The notes: a model not told the origin generated them from the sequence alone. DNA of 64,000 bases from Trichomonas vaginalis G3 (GCF_026262505.1 NC_067208.1:12285962-12349961); one strand, 5' to 3'. Shown: positions 1 through 10,642, counted from the stretch's first letter. Numbers and translations: made by a program.

Positions 1-759
1 TAATCTTGAATTAGTTAAATACTTTCTTTCGATTGGAGCAAATATTGAAGCACAAGATAATGATGGATTTACTCCACTCAATTATGCTTCAATGAACGGC
101 AATTTAGAAATGGTAAAATATATTATTTCATGTGGAGCAAATATATAATGGAAGCACATCATTTATTTTGTGCTTCAGAAAAAGATCATCTTGATATCAT
201 TAAATATCTTATTTCAATTGGAGCCAACTTTGAATCCAAGAATGATAAGGGATACCCACCACTCTTATTTGGATCAAGAAATGGCAATTTTGATATAGTC
301 AAACAATTAATCACAATTGGAGCTAATAAGACAGAAATTAATTGCAATGGAGAAAATTCACTCATTTTGTCTGCAGCTGAAGGCCATCTTGAGTTGGTAA
401 AATATTTTATCTCCATTGGTGGTAATGTTGAAACAAAAGATAATAAAGGAAGAACTCCTCTAATTAGTGCATCAGCATGTAGCCATCTCAATGTAGTTAA
501 ATATCTTATCTCTATTGGAGCCAATAAAGAAGCAAAAGATATTCATGGAAGAACTCCCCTTATTTGTTCTTCAAGAAATGGTCATCTTGATGTAGTTAAA
601 TATCTTATTTCTTCAGGAGCTGATAAAATAGCATACGATCTAAGAGGAAATGATTCATATGCTACTTCACATGAGAATGTAAGAAAATTCTTTTGCTCAA
701 TAGGGCTTACTGCTGAGGCCACATTTCGCCGACAGGTTTTAGAAGCATTTAAAAAATAA
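1..759 (+). pseudogene. Ankyrin-repeat gene, 3' part, frameshifted
   Basis: This is the tail of a trichomonad ankyrin-repeat gene that enters from the left edge. One frame from base 2 gives a repeat-and-a-half (NLELVKYFLSIGANIEAQD, then TPLNYASMNGNLEMVKYIIS) and ends at TAA 146-148. The following repeats (HLDIIKYLISIGAN, HLELVKYFISIGGN, HLNVVKYLISIGAN, HLDVVKYLISSGAD) continue in another frame to the TAA at 757-759. Compared with neighbouring repeats, about 11 nt are missing and one T is added around 145-170, which explains the frame change. Translation could restart at ATG 130 or 148 and give a shorter ankyrin protein, but the junction looks like damage. Ankyrin repeats bind proteins; the partner is unknown. 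Confidence 0.7.
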
Positions 760-952
760 TAACTGAAAAAAATACAAATAATGAAAGATTTGATTAGTCT
801 ATAACAAAATTGTATCTCCCAATCACTTTAAAACTATATGTGATAAATTTTAAACATATTTTATATTGAATATGACGACTTAATTGTCCATGAATATGAG
901 CATAATCCATGGACAATGTTAGCTATTCATTGACTAAGCTTTGGTGCCATAA
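760..952. repeat. Spacer with a tccatgga-type palindromic repeat
   Basis: Non-coding. Bases about 885-945 resemble a palindromic element at 41982-42084: both have a TCCATGAA/TCCATGGAC motif, then ATGAGCAT, then GACTAAGCTTTG. This copy is degenerate. Confidence 0.45.
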
Positions 953-1030
953 ATAGTCGTCTAAGTTGATTTCTTCTTCTGTATTCTGAATTGGAAGTTG
1001 GAAATGGGGAAATCCTTGGTTTTGTGGAGA
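953..1030 (-). pseudogene. Fragment copied from the Q/N-rich gene (7413-7490)
   Basis: Seventy-eight bases align without gaps to 7413-7490, inside the large minus-strand Q/N-rich gene, with only about four or five substitutions. No other part of that gene is present here. The piece sits directly before an ankyrin relic, so it looks like a small inserted or captured gene fragment rather than a functional exon. Confidence 0.8.
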
Positions 1031-1046
1031 AAACAATTCATATCAT

Positions 1047-1364
1047 GGGAGAATATCTACTCTTGGCATAAATATTGAGGCAAGAAATTCTGAAGGACGG
1101 ACACCACTTTTATGCGCCTTAGATCATTATAATTTTGAAGTCATCAAATACCTAATCTCACAAGGTGCCAACATTAATGCGGCTGATTATCATGGAAAAG
1201 GTCTTCTTTCCTCCCCGAGAGATGAAATTTTTAATTATCTAACTTCTAATGTTTATATTGATAAAAACGAAAAAGGAAACAATGTATGTTTTGGAGTATT
1301 GTCTTTCCATCAAATAAATATTAATTTTTATTTAACTAAAAGATTTTTAACATCGAAACATTGA
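1047..1364 (+). pseudogene. Ankyrin-repeat relic without a start codon
   Basis: An open frame from about 1047 to TGA 1362-1364 encodes recognisable ankyrin sequence: GINIEARNSEGRTPLLCALD, then FEVIKYLISQGANINAADYH, followed by a decayed repeat (EIFNYLTSNVYIDKNEKGNN). There is no ATG in frame before the ankyrin part, and the upstream side is the foreign fragment at 953-1030. I read it as the 3' shard of a gene of the same family as 3955-5619, not as an expressed gene. It converges with the glycine-rich gene that ends at 1389. Confidence 0.65.
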
Positions 1365-1388
1365 ATTGATATTTTTAATTGAATGAAG

Positions 1389-2336
1389 TCAACTATTTAT
1401 GAGAAAAATTATGATATATGCAAAGAAAAAGCTATTTGAATATAAATTTTTAATACATGATGGAATATAATCAAGTAAGATTGTAGTTATCCGTATAAAT
1501 CCATTGCCATAATGACCAGTCTCGATAGATCCGTATGGAGAAGGCATTGAATGTTTGCCATCAATCATCTCTGTTCGTTCAAATCGATATCCTGAATAGT
1601 GAACTGAAACATCTCCTTGTGTTTTGAATTCTATTTGAGATTCAGTTGAATCTTCTAAAACAGATATGCACCCTAGATGACCACTGATGTAGCTGCTTCC
1701 ACCACCACCACCAAAATTACTAATTATATCAGAAGATCCACCTCCGAAATAACCAGAACCTCCTGAACCGTTCCCACCGGCATAATTGTCATCTCCAATT
1801 ATGCTGCTGTTCCCACCGCCATATCCAAAACCGCCTTTAACAAGTCCATCACCACCTTGAGTCTGCGTACCACCTTTGCCACGGTTATTTGTTGAGTTGT
1901 AGCCTATTAATCCACCACCGGGACCTCCTGAAATTCCTGAATCAGTACCTCCGGCACCTGCAGCAACGATAATGCGACTTTTCAGAGAGTCAAAATCATT
2001 ATATGTTCCTGAATTAAGTCTTACATCACTAGCTCCTCCTCCACCATATTGTCCAGGACCTCCACCTCCATATGAATATTTAATTTGCCATTGAATTCCT
2101 TTTGAACAAACATGTAAATAGAAATCTCGAGAACCGTTGAGGAAGAGATATCCTTTCACATAAGAACCGTTGATTGGAGGTATGTGTAATGGCTCATCGA
2201 TATACTCAGATGATGAGCAACCCCACAGTTCAAACAAGTAGTATCCTTTTTGTAATACAATGTGATATGGCTCAAAGGTGTAGTAATTAACACCTTTGAA
2301 TTCAAACTCTAGTTTCTTTTTGGTTGAGAATAGAAT
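1389..2336 (-). pseudogene. Glycine-rich (PF12810-like) surface-type protein, no ATG
   Basis: The minus strand is open from 2336 to TGA 1389-1391. The reading begins KKKLEFEFKGVNYYTFEPYH and continues IVLQKGYYLFELWGCS, the usual opening of the trichomonad glycine-rich domain (PF12810-like). Then come Gly clusters (YGGGGPGQYGGGGASDVR), SRIIVAAGAGG, GGGGGSSYISGHLGC and GHYGNGFIRI. The end has a hydrophobic stretch (FFFAYIIIFLINS) that could be a membrane segment. In related surface proteins a signal peptide precedes this domain. Here no ATG occurs between the in-frame stop at 2337-2339 and the domain, so the 5' end is lost or starts unconventionally. A head-to-head paralogue begins about 100 bp away and has the same defect. 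Confidence 0.6.
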
Positions 2337-2439
2337 TTAGTAGTTTAATCTATCACCAAGCATAAATTTAAATAAATATCTTTTGCTGTCATGACTGCAT
2401 TGTATTCCAGTCATATTTGAAAGTATGGAATGAACTTAA

Positions 2440-3543
2440 TACTCATCACTGAACCTGAAAGGATTTGCATATTACCTATATAACACAACAGGGAATGCTA
2501 GGGAAAGAGTCACAGAAGTAAAAGATTCATTTATTTTTGAATATCCATGTGATTCTATTTCCAAATGCGAACCATATGTCATTCAATTTCCGAAAGGTAG
2601 CTATAAAATCGAACTATGGGGATCATCAGGTGGAAGTGGACGAGAAAACAATTCTCCTGTCCTTTGTGAGAAGTCAGGTGGAAACGGATCATATGTTAAA
2701 GGTCATCTTCACCTCAGAACATTTAGTAAGTTTTATCTTTATTTAGGTTCTCGAGGCGAAGACCAATCAAAAACCGACGAATATTCCATTCCTGCGAAAG
2801 GTGGCTGGAATTTCGGTGGTGATGGCGGAATTGATAAGAATGACACAAAGTTTAAATCCACCTCAGAGAGTGGTGCAGGCGGCGGCGGTTCTGTTGACCT
2901 CCGCAATGAATATATCGACATCAACTCAGCTGCTATCGATCAATCTATTCTGACAAAATCTTTGAAATCTCGAATTATGGTCGCAGGATCTGGAGGCGGT
3001 GCTGTCTCAGATACAAATAGAAATGGTTTGCCTGGCGGTAAATTGTTTGCTTCGAACAATGGCGATTACATGTTCGGAGGTACACAAACTTCAGGCGAAT
3101 TGGGAATTGGCAAAAATGGTATCGATTCTGACAAAAATCAAGGCGGTTCCGGCGGTTGCGGCAGTGGATATAGAGGCTGTTATCACAATTTTCCCCTAGA
3201 TCTTACAACACTATCTGCATATGAATATGGCGGATCAGGAGGAAGTTCATATATAAGTGGCCATCCAGGGTGCATAAGTCCTCACTATCCATCAACTGCA
3301 GCAGCTGATGAATTTACTCCTTTCCATGAATCTCATTTTTATTTCACAAACACTTTAATGCGAAGTGGTGATGAATCAATGCCAGATCCGTTCCATGACA
3401 ATTCTATTATTGGTCATTATGGTCACGGAGTTTGTAGAATCAGATTTCTCTTTGATCCTTATTGTCAAACGCATTTCATCATTTTTCCTCATTACTTTTC
3501 ATTCTCTATATACATGATTTTATTTTGTTTAGTTTCTGAATAA
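2440..3543 (+). pseudogene. Glycine-rich (PF12810-like) surface-type protein, no ATG
   Basis: This frame is open from just after stops at 2431-2439 to TAA 3541-3543, about 367 codons. It opens the domain with FIFEYPCDSISKCEPYVIQF and KGSYKIELWGSSGGSG, then SGGNGSYVKGHLHL, SGAGGGGSVDLRNEY, SRIMVAGSGGGAV, GGSGGSSYISGHPGC and GHYGHGVCRIRF, and ends in a hydrophobic tail (IYMILFCLVSE). The order of motifs matches the minus-strand paralogue at 1389-2336. The first in-frame ATG lies well inside the domain, so no signal peptide is encoded. It is either a 5'-truncated pseudogene or has an upstream exon I cannot identify; no ACTAACACACAG acceptor is visible here. Confidence 0.6.
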
Positions 3544-3954
3544 AGCATATGATTAACATAATATCGATTGAAGCTAATATAAAACTCATTTTAAAAGACT
3601 TTTAAAGATTATTTTGATATGAAGATCAAAATTTTTATTTGCTGACAAGGTACACTATATAAGCATTGAATGAATGGAGCTCTATTCTGCAGCTCCACTA
3701 TGATATGAATTTTGTCACTTTTTGTGCTCATCGTGCTATGTAATATTTCAATTGTTGAATAATACAATTTTTAATAAATTCTTGAAATGTAATGTGAGGA
3801 AAAAAATAAATTGTATGGAAGTCAAAATAGCCTCTAAAATAAATGAAGAAGTAAGATATATATTTTATTTAGGCATATATATCCTTTAATATTTTAACAT
3901 GTGATATTGATAAAATATTCGAAGTCAAAACAGACTCACAAAAAAAATTATAAA
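3544..3954. other. Intergenic spacer
   Basis: AT-rich, no gene seen. A GTCACTTTTTGTGCTCATC stretch near 3714 resembles an initiator but is far from the next ATG. A TCACAAA at about 3936 lies 17 nt before the ATG at 3955 and is the better start-site candidate. Confidence 0.4.
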
Positions 3955-5619
3955 ATGGAAGATAGTCAAGAGAAGTGCTTTGAATACTTTGGCACTCACA
4001 TTAAGGACTATATCAAAGGAAACAAATTATTTCAACTCTTTGATATCGATGGAATTGAATTAATCTTTAAACATGCAAAGTTTAACGTCAATGATTACAT
4101 CTCTCTTCTGGAACAATCATATTCTACGAATCATTCAGGCAAACTTTCAGCCGTCGCCCTGAAGGCAAGCGTTTCAATAAATAATTTTGATGAAATCATT
4201 TCAACATTAAAATCTATTCGTCAATGTCTCAATCTCAGATTTTTTGCTGGCTTAATTGATTTTTTATATCAAACTGAAAATGAATTAATTGAAAAAACGA
4301 AACAAATAGCAGATTATAAAAAATCTGTAAATAATCTTATTCAAAATTTAAGAAATGACACAAACTGTAATCTTGTCAAGAAAAATTCTGACGAATTCGA
4401 TTATTCAATGGATTTTTTGCTCAAAATTATTGAACTAAGAGCTTTAAGAAATTATGAACAAACCTACAAATTCCTGTCTGAACTTTCAGAAGAAGAAGAT
4501 AAAACAAAATTTTCCAAAGCATGTGAAGCCGGATTATGTCAAATAGAAAGAATAAATAAATCATCAAAAAATTATATCCTCGAGGATGCATCGGAAAAAG
4601 GAAATCTCAAACTCGTAAAATTACTTCTTGATTGCGAAAATATTAAAAATACAAACTGCAATAGTATGAATGAATCATTGATTATTGCATCAAAAATGGG
4701 ACACAGAGAGATAGTAAAAGCTCTTATTTCCTTTGGTGCTGATAAAGAAACATGCGATAGTGAAGGAAAGACTCCATTTATTTATGCTTCTCAATTTGGT
4801 CAGCTCGGTGTAATAAAATATTTAAACATGATTGGTGCTAATAAAAATGCGAAAACACATTCTATTAACAAGGTGTGGGGTACTGTTCAAACAGGATATG
4901 GAAAAACTTCTTTAATGTTTGCGTCAAATGAAGGTCATCTTGAAGTTGTCAAATATCTTATTTCTATTGGAGTTAATATAGATGAAAAAGATGATGGTGG
5001 AAAAACATCACTCATTTATGCTATTGAATCTGGTCATCTTGATATTGTTAAATTACTTGTTCAAAATGGAGCAGATAAAGAAGTGAAAATCACCATCTCA
5101 TCAGGAGTATGGTCTAAAAGCGTGTTAATATCTCAAATGACTCCATTATGCATTGCATCAAAGAATGGCAATCTTGAAATTGTTAAATATCTTATCTCAA
5201 TAGAAGCTAACGAAGAAGCAAAGGATAAATATGGATGTACGCCACTTATTTGGGCATCAAAGAATGGTCATCTTGAAGTTGTCAAATATCTTATCTCAAA
5301 TGGAGCTGTGAAAGATGAGAGAGATAAAAATGGAAAATCACCTCTAATTTGTGCATCAGAAAACGGAAACATTGATGTAGTTCAATATCTAATTTCTTGT
5401 GGAGCAGATATGGAAGGAAGGGATGATGAAGGAAGAACCTCACTCATTATTGCAACGATAAGATGTCATGATAAAGTTGTTGAATATCTTACCTCCATTG
5501 GAGCTAATAAGGAAGCAAAGGATAATAGTGGTAAAACAGCCGATGATTATAAAAGAGAAGCTAGTCTGAGATATTGTACCTTCACCGCAGGCAGTTGGGG
5601 TTCTAAACACTGCAAATAA
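3955..5619 (+). CDS. Ankyrin-repeat protein (DUF3447-type), 554 aa
   Basis: An intact member of the trichomonad ankyrin superfamily. Residues 1-200 are the non-repeat helical N-terminal region typical of these proteins (YFGTHIKDYIKG, YISLLEQSY). From about residue 200 there are nine ankyrin repeats of about 33 residues and a partial tenth, with the signature GHLEVVKYLISIGxN; repeats 3 and 5 carry inserts (around NKVWGTVQTG and SSGVWSKSVL). I start at ATG 3955 because the upstream extension has no earlier ATG in this frame. Such proteins are scaffolds; the partner cannot be inferred. It is related to the damaged gene at 1-759, so this locus once held several copies. Confidence 0.85.
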   Translation: MEDSQEKCFEYFGTHIKDYIKGNKLFQLFDIDGIELIFKHAKFNVNDYISLLEQSYSTNHSGKLSAVALKASVSINNFDEIISTLKSIRQCLNLRFFAGLIDFLYQTENELIEKTKQIADYKKSVNNLIQNLRNDTNCNLVKKNSDEFDYSMDFLLKIIELRALRNYEQTYKFLSELSEEEDKTKFSKACEAGLCQIERINKSSKNYILEDASEKGNLKLVKLLLDCENIKNTNCNSMNESLIIASKMGHREIVKALISFGADKETCDSEGKTPFIYASQFGQLGVIKYLNMIGANKNAKTHSINKVWGTVQTGYGKTSLMFASNEGHLEVVKYLISIGVNIDEKDDGGKTSLIYAIESGHLDIVKLLVQNGADKEVKITISSGVWSKSVLISQMTPLCIASKNGNLEIVKYLISIEANEEAKDKYGCTPLIWASKNGHLEVVKYLISNGAVKDERDKNGKSPLICASENGNIDVVQYLISCGADMEGRDDEGRTSLIIATIRCHDKVVEYLTSIGANKEAKDNSGKTADDYKREASLRYCTFTAGSWGSKHCK

Positions 5620-6137
5620 TAAGTAAGCAGAATGTGAGATGACACAATATAAATTTTCATTTGATAGATTATATGTTAACATATTGGTCTTTTTGATATC
5701 ACAATATAAATCTTCGTTTGATAGATTTAATATTTGATAATAAATATTCATATTGCTGTAAATATATATCTACCATTGAGACTTCCAATTCCCAGAATTT
5801 ATATATATAATTAATTAATTTCTGGGTCCCAGTCCCAAAATTTAATTTCCAATTTAAAATTACATGAAAGGGTCTATTTGAATTACAATATATAAAATGC
5901 TATTATATCAAATGAATTCGACAAAAATATGTGGAAATCAAAACACTCAAATGACACGAAAAAAAATCTCAAATTGCATTTTAAAATGATTTTTGCAGTA
6001 TGATCAAATGTTATTTATTAAATATATGTGTTAGTTTAGATTCTCTGTGGAGAACTATAATTATGGTTGTAGTCGTTCTTTGTTCTTTCAAAAAACTAAT
6101 GCATTTTACAATTGTTATAGTATTTAATTAAAAACAT
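5620..6137. other. Intergenic spacer between convergent genes
   Basis: AT-rich, no gene. Two direct copies of CACAATATAAATnTTCnTTT followed by GATAGATT lie at about 5644 and 5699. Confidence 0.4.
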
Positions 6138-9100
6138 TTAAACTACAAAATATAAAATGACAACAAATATAAGTGCTATCATTAATAATATAACAAATGA
6201 AAGACCATAGACTTTGCTCCTTTTCTGCTGAATTGCAGATGTTTGTTCATTTTTGTTCTCAACTTTAGAAATAGGATTCTCAAGTTCAGGAGAAAGAAGA
6301 ATTCGCCTCTTCCTGACTTGTTCACTCAATGCGAACTTGTCTTCATTTATTGGCTGATACTTCGGCGGATTGTTTTTGTTTTCGTTGTCTGAACTCTCCA
6401 TCTTTGCACTAGATGAATCTGAACCAAGTCCAAGTGGAGATGTCAAACTAGAATTCCAAATAGGAACTTCTGAAAACTTTTCAGTCTTCACGGAATTCTC
6501 ATCAATCTTGGATTTGCTTTTCTGTGGAATATCTTTTTGGTCACTGTCAAAACCGCTGTCTTCTGTAGAATCAATTCCAATCAACTTCTGTTTTCCTAAA
6601 TTCATCAAATGATTGAAATTGGAAACAGGAGTTTGCGAGGAAGGATTGAACTGGTCTGGATGAAGCTGGAACTGACTAATCGGAAGAACAAATTCATGTG
6701 AAATGGTTTCTTTTGTGTCACTTTTTTCATCGTTAGTTTTCACTTCACTTTCTTCATGATGAACTGAATTCGAATTTTGAGAAGATTTCGGAGGTTGGAA
6801 AATTTCATCTTCTCTTGTTTCTTTGAAAACAGGAGGTGTGAAAGTGATGATTTCTTCTTTCTGCTGGTTGACAGGTGGTTTAAATATATTCAATGTCGTT
6901 GCAAAAGAAGAAAGAGGCTTCGAAGGAATAAATGTGCCATTTTGTGTTCGAGAAATAGGTTGGAAATCGAAATTTGACAACTTTACACCGGATGTTTGAC
7001 CATTTTGGAAAAAAGTTGTTCTTGAATCTTCCTGGAGATCATCTGGATTAAATACAAGTGATCTTGTCTTGTTCTGGATTGTCTCTCCTGTTGCTAATGT
7101 GATTCCATGAGAGCCAATTGTGATTTCTTTCTCTTTTTCTGGTGGGTTTTCTTCGTTTTGTTGGTGTTCGTTAGTTTTCGGTTTGGAAAGGTCTGAAACA
7201 ATGATGTTTAAGTCTGTTCTCCGCTCAACAACAACATTCTCGCCTGTTGTGACTTTCTGGACATTTGGATTAGATAAATTTATCTTCTTTTTCTTTGGAA
7301 TCTGTAATTCTTTGGCAACAATTGATTTTTTGACTGTATAGTCCTTCTTTCCTGTGGATTCTTCTTGCTTGATCTGTTCTTCTTCTTCACTGTGCTCTAT
7401 TTCTTGCTCAGGATAGTCATCTAAGTTGATTTCTTCTTCTGGATTCTGAATTGGAGGTTGGAAATGGGGAAATCCTTGGTTTTGTGGGGGAGGAACAAAG
7501 AAACTGTTGTTATATTGCATGGGATATGGTTGTTGGACTGGAATTTGGAATTGATTTGGATTTTGCATCTGAAATTGGTTCTGATTCTGAATAAAGTTCT
7601 GGTTTTGCATATTGAATTGGTTCTGCATAGGATATTGCATCTGATTTTGCATTGGAAACTGGTTTTGCATGGGAAATTGCATTTGATTCTGAATATTATA
7701 TGGAACTTGGTACTGATTTTGAACCATTTGACCTTGGATGAACTGGTTTGGTTGTTGCATCATCATTTGGCCTTGGTTTGGAACCATTTGTGGATTTTGT
7801 ATCATTTGTTGGTTTTGTTGAACGAATTGACCCTGTGGAACTTGTTGTGGAGGCATCACATTGGTCATTTGTTGAGGAATCATTTGGTTTTGTTGGAATT
7901 GTGGATTTGGTATTTGAGATATTTCCAGATTTTGTGGATTCTGCTGTTCAGGTTGGGTTACTTCAACAAGATGTTCTGATTTCGGAGGTTTTTCAACAGA
8001 AATTTTGCCATCTTTTGTTTCATTTGATTTTTGTTGCTGATTTACTTCTTTTTTAGCATTTGCTGGTTCTTGATTGTTCTTTTTAGCTGGTTTTGCTGCA
8101 ATATGCTTCTTCTCAGCCTTTGATTTTGAAATAATTTTGAAATTTTTAATAACTTTTTCTTCTGCATCAGCAATATCATCAGGATCGATTTCAAGCATTT
8201 CTTTGATCATTTCCTTTGGAATTCCGTTAATTATTTCAGCAGTTCTATCATCTTTGAAACAATCACTGACTTCTGAAGGTAATTCCATGGCATTCTCCTT
8301 TCTGAGCAGCATAAAGTCACTGTATGGATCGAAATTATCATCATCGTCCGCATCTTCTTGAAGATATTTTGATGAAGATTCAGATTGTTCGGTTGGCATC
8401 TCTTCTTCCTCGCCAATTACAATTTCCTTCTGACCAATAGTCGAAAACATGTAGTCTGGGAGCTTTCCGGACTCTTCTTTTTCTAATACATAAGATTGAC
8501 CTTGTGAATAGACAGAAATTGGTTCAGGACCTTCTATGACGTCCACAAGTATCTCATCTGGATCTGGCTGTGGGAAGTTTTTGAATTTCTCAGCTGCTTC
8601 AGGTGATGGCGGCGAAATTACTATTTGTTGGCCTTCATCGTCAACTTTTCTTTCAATTTCTTGCTCGTGGTCGATCTTTTCTTCATCGTTTTTCTCAATT
8701 TCGTTAATTTCAGGAATATCTTGCTTTTCTTCTTGTTTTTGCTGAGAAACTTCGTCAGGAACCTCTGTATGTATTGTTTCCGTTGATATCATTGGGGAAT
8801 CTTTCTCTTCAATTAACTTATTTAATTCATGAATGATTTCATCGCTTGGAACTGGTTGATTTTCAAAAACAACCTCTTTCTTGGGTTTCTCTTGCACTTC
8901 CTGTAGAATTTCGATGTCTTTTTCTGCTTTTTCGACAACAATTGAAGGAATATTTTCATTTTCTTGAGAAACTTGATTTTCTTCTTGTTTTACGTCTTGT
9001 TTCTTCTTTTCTATTGGTTGTTGTGTTACAATTTGAACGTTGAAGTCTCGTTTTTCGAGTTTTTTAACTTTCAAAGATTCTCCATTTTGAACAGCTCTTT

Positions 9101-9674
9101 GGACTTGTAATGTTGTGGATGTATTTAATGGTCCTTTGGTGGATATTAATTCAGTACCATTTGGCTTAATTACCTTGATGTTTTGTGATTTATAAGCATT
9201 TTTCGGATCGTTGATCAAATAAGCAAGATCTTTGGATTTTTTGAGCTTCTGACTGATTTCGTATTTCCTTTGCTCCTCGGCTGATGTGAATAACGTTTTA
9301 GATTTAATTTGATTTGAAATTTCTTTCAATTTTGGAGATGTAAATAGCTCTTTCTTGGGTGTATTTGGCTTTTTATCTGGTTTAGTGGTGAAATATTCCT
9401 TTTTATTTGGAGTTGAAGCTCTTTCAACGGTCATTGTTTGTTCTTGATGATTTTGTGGTTCATTTTGTGTTTTGGATAAGACAAATGTTCGTTTTTTCTT
9501 ATTTTGCGTATCATCTGCCTGTTGAAATTGATAATTCGGATCAAATGTTTGCTGTTGCATCATACTTGGATTATATGCTTGAGGATTATAACCTTGTATA
9601 TATCCAGGAGCTAAGTAATATTGATTTGGTGGCTGAAAATGGATAGGGTTAAAATTTCCGTGCCCTTGATCCAT
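6138..9674 (-). CDS. Large Q/N-rich, tail-anchored protein of unknown function, 1178 aa
   Basis: I do not recognise this protein. It starts MDQGHGNFNPIHFQPPNQYY and is largely low complexity: a basic Lys/Pro-rich part (about residues 60-250), an acidic Glu-rich part (250-430), an acidic patch (YLQEDADDDDNFDPYSDF) and then a Q/N/M-rich block at about 570-740 made of repeats such as QMQYPMQNQFNMQNQ. The extreme C-terminus is one hydrophobic segment, YGLSFVILLMIALIFVVILY followed by FVV, with no signal peptide. That is the layout of a tail-anchored membrane protein whose bulk faces the cytosol. The stop codon TAA is followed by A, giving the TAAA 3' signal. A 78-bp piece of this gene is copied at 953-1030. 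The Q/N block is prion-like in composition, but that is inference. Confidence 0.85.
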   Translation of the reverse strand: MDQGHGNFNPIHFQPPNQYYLAPGYIQGYNPQAYNPSMMQQQTFDPNYQFQQADDTQNKKKRTFVLSKTQNEPQNHQEQTMTVERASTPNKKEYFTTKPDKKPNTPKKELFTSPKLKEISNQIKSKTLFTSAEEQRKYEISQKLKKSKDLAYLINDPKNAYKSQNIKVIKPNGTELISTKGPLNTSTTLQVQRAVQNGESLKVKKLEKRDFNVQIVTQQPIEKKKQDVKQEENQVSQENENIPSIVVEKAEKDIEILQEVQEKPKKEVVFENQPVPSDEIIHELNKLIEEKDSPMISTETIHTEVPDEVSQQKQEEKQDIPEINEIEKNDEEKIDHEQEIERKVDDEGQQIVISPPSPEAAEKFKNFPQPDPDEILVDVIEGPEPISVYSQGQSYVLEKEESGKLPDYMFSTIGQKEIVIGEEEEMPTEQSESSSKYLQEDADDDDNFDPYSDFMLLRKENAMELPSEVSDCFKDDRTAEIINGIPKEMIKEMLEIDPDDIADAEEKVIKNFKIISKSKAEKKHIAAKPAKKNNQEPANAKKEVNQQQKSNETKDGKISVEKPPKSEHLVEVTQPEQQNPQNLEISQIPNPQFQQNQMIPQQMTNVMPPQQVPQGQFVQQNQQMIQNPQMVPNQGQMMMQQPNQFIQGQMVQNQYQVPYNIQNQMQFPMQNQFPMQNQMQYPMQNQFNMQNQNFIQNQNQFQMQNPNQFQIPVQQPYPMQYNNSFFVPPPQNQGFPHFQPPIQNPEEEINLDDYPEQEIEHSEEEEQIKQEESTGKKDYTVKKSIVAKELQIPKKKKINLSNPNVQKVTTGENVVVERRTDLNIIVSDLSKPKTNEHQQNEENPPEKEKEITIGSHGITLATGETIQNKTRSLVFNPDDLQEDSRTTFFQNGQTSGVKLSNFDFQPISRTQNGTFIPSKPLSSFATTLNIFKPPVNQQKEEIITFTPPVFKETREDEIFQPPKSSQNSNSVHHEESEVKTNDEKSDTKETISHEFVLPISQFQLHPDQFNPSSQTPVSNFNHLMNLGKQKLIGIDSTEDSGFDSDQKDIPQKSKSKIDENSVKTEKFSEVPIWNSSLTSPLGLGSDSSSAKMESSDNENKNNPPKYQPINEDKFALSEQVRKRRILLSPELENPISKVENKNEQTSAIQQKRSKVYGLSFVILLMIALIFVVILYFVV

Positions 9675-10426
9675 TTTTGAGAATTTTTTTTTACAATTTT
9701 TTGTTACATCTTCATTACTGTGATTGATTTACTTACTAATAGACAATGCAAAATTACAATATGGCTGTTATACTTGAGTACACATGATGAAAAAAACACT
9801 AAATCTTTCAAAATTTCCTTAATTGATAACATTTCATTTCGTAATTGTAAATAATATCGATATACAACATATGAGATTTTCTTACAATCAATAAAATGTT
9901 ATGATTTATTATACTCATAGACATCTAATTTATAAATCGAAAGTGTTTTTCATTATCCGAAAACTATTGAAACAAAAACAGCCCTTGACGTATAATTAGA
10001 TTCTACATTATAAGATATTTATAGAAATATGAAACTAGCCTGGAATTTGTTGCTTATTAAAATGATTAGTTATTTGAATGTGGAAACAAAGCATATTACG
10101 TAAATATGAATTTCTAAAATAGATATTGTTTAATAATGAGCTACATCAAGCATTTGTGCACAAAAATGTTCAATAGAAAAAATATATTTCACAAAAATAT
10201 CAAAATATTGCAATTTCTCAATAAGAATTCAATTTTATTTGGTATAAATTGAATAAATCATACATCAGATAGACTATAAATCCAAGGTTTATAGATGGCG
10301 TAAAATTTTCAAAGTCCGAAACGATGCATAGTTTATCGATAAAAAATATTTGTTATACTAATGTAAGTATATTTATTATGTTTTCAGAAGTATTGAGAAG
10401 TTCTGACGGTGATTTGCCAAAAGTGA
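9675..10426. other. Intergenic spacer between divergent genes
   Basis: AT-rich region between the Q/N-rich gene (-) and Sec61 gamma (+), holding both promoters. A TCAAAAA initiator-like sequence lies directly before the Q/N-rich ATG. A short palindrome (CTATAAATCCAAGGTTTATAG) lies near 10274. No gene seen. Confidence 0.4.
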
Positions 10427-10642
10427 ATGGAAGCACTCGATATTGTTGCCGCCCCAGCCACTAACTTTGTTAAGTCCTGCGTCAAGGTTCTCAAGCGCTG
10501 CACCCTCCCATCTACAAAGGTTCTTAAGGATTCAGCCTCAGCTTCAGCCGTTGGCTTCCTTATTCTTGGCTCCGTCGGTTTCATCTTCAAAGTCATCGCC
10601 TACCCAATCAACAACGTTATCATTGGTGGTATTGGCCAATAA
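10427..10642 (+). CDS. SEC61G: Protein translocon subunit Sec61 gamma (SecE family), 71 aa
   Basis: This is the small subunit of the ER protein-conducting channel, a single-pass tail-anchored protein that clamps the Sec61 alpha pore. The residues match the family along the whole length: FVKSCVKVLKRCTLPSTKVL corresponds to the amphipathic helix with the conserved FVKDSxRLVKRCTKPD-type motif. Next is the membrane helix AVGFLILGSVGFIFKVI and the conserved end YPINNVIIGG. Family members are about 68-80 residues, so the length is right. Codons are richer in G and C at third positions than surrounding genes, as expected for strong expression. The stop is followed directly by A (TAAATGA), giving TAAA. 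Confidence 0.93.
   Translation: MEALDIVAAPATNFVKSCVKVLKRCTLPSTKVLKDSASASAVGFLILGSVGFIFKVIAYPINNVIIGGIGQ

Noticed and set aside
7458-8361. Leu/Val-rich plus-strand frames
   Set aside because: Antisense shadows of the Q/N-rich gene.
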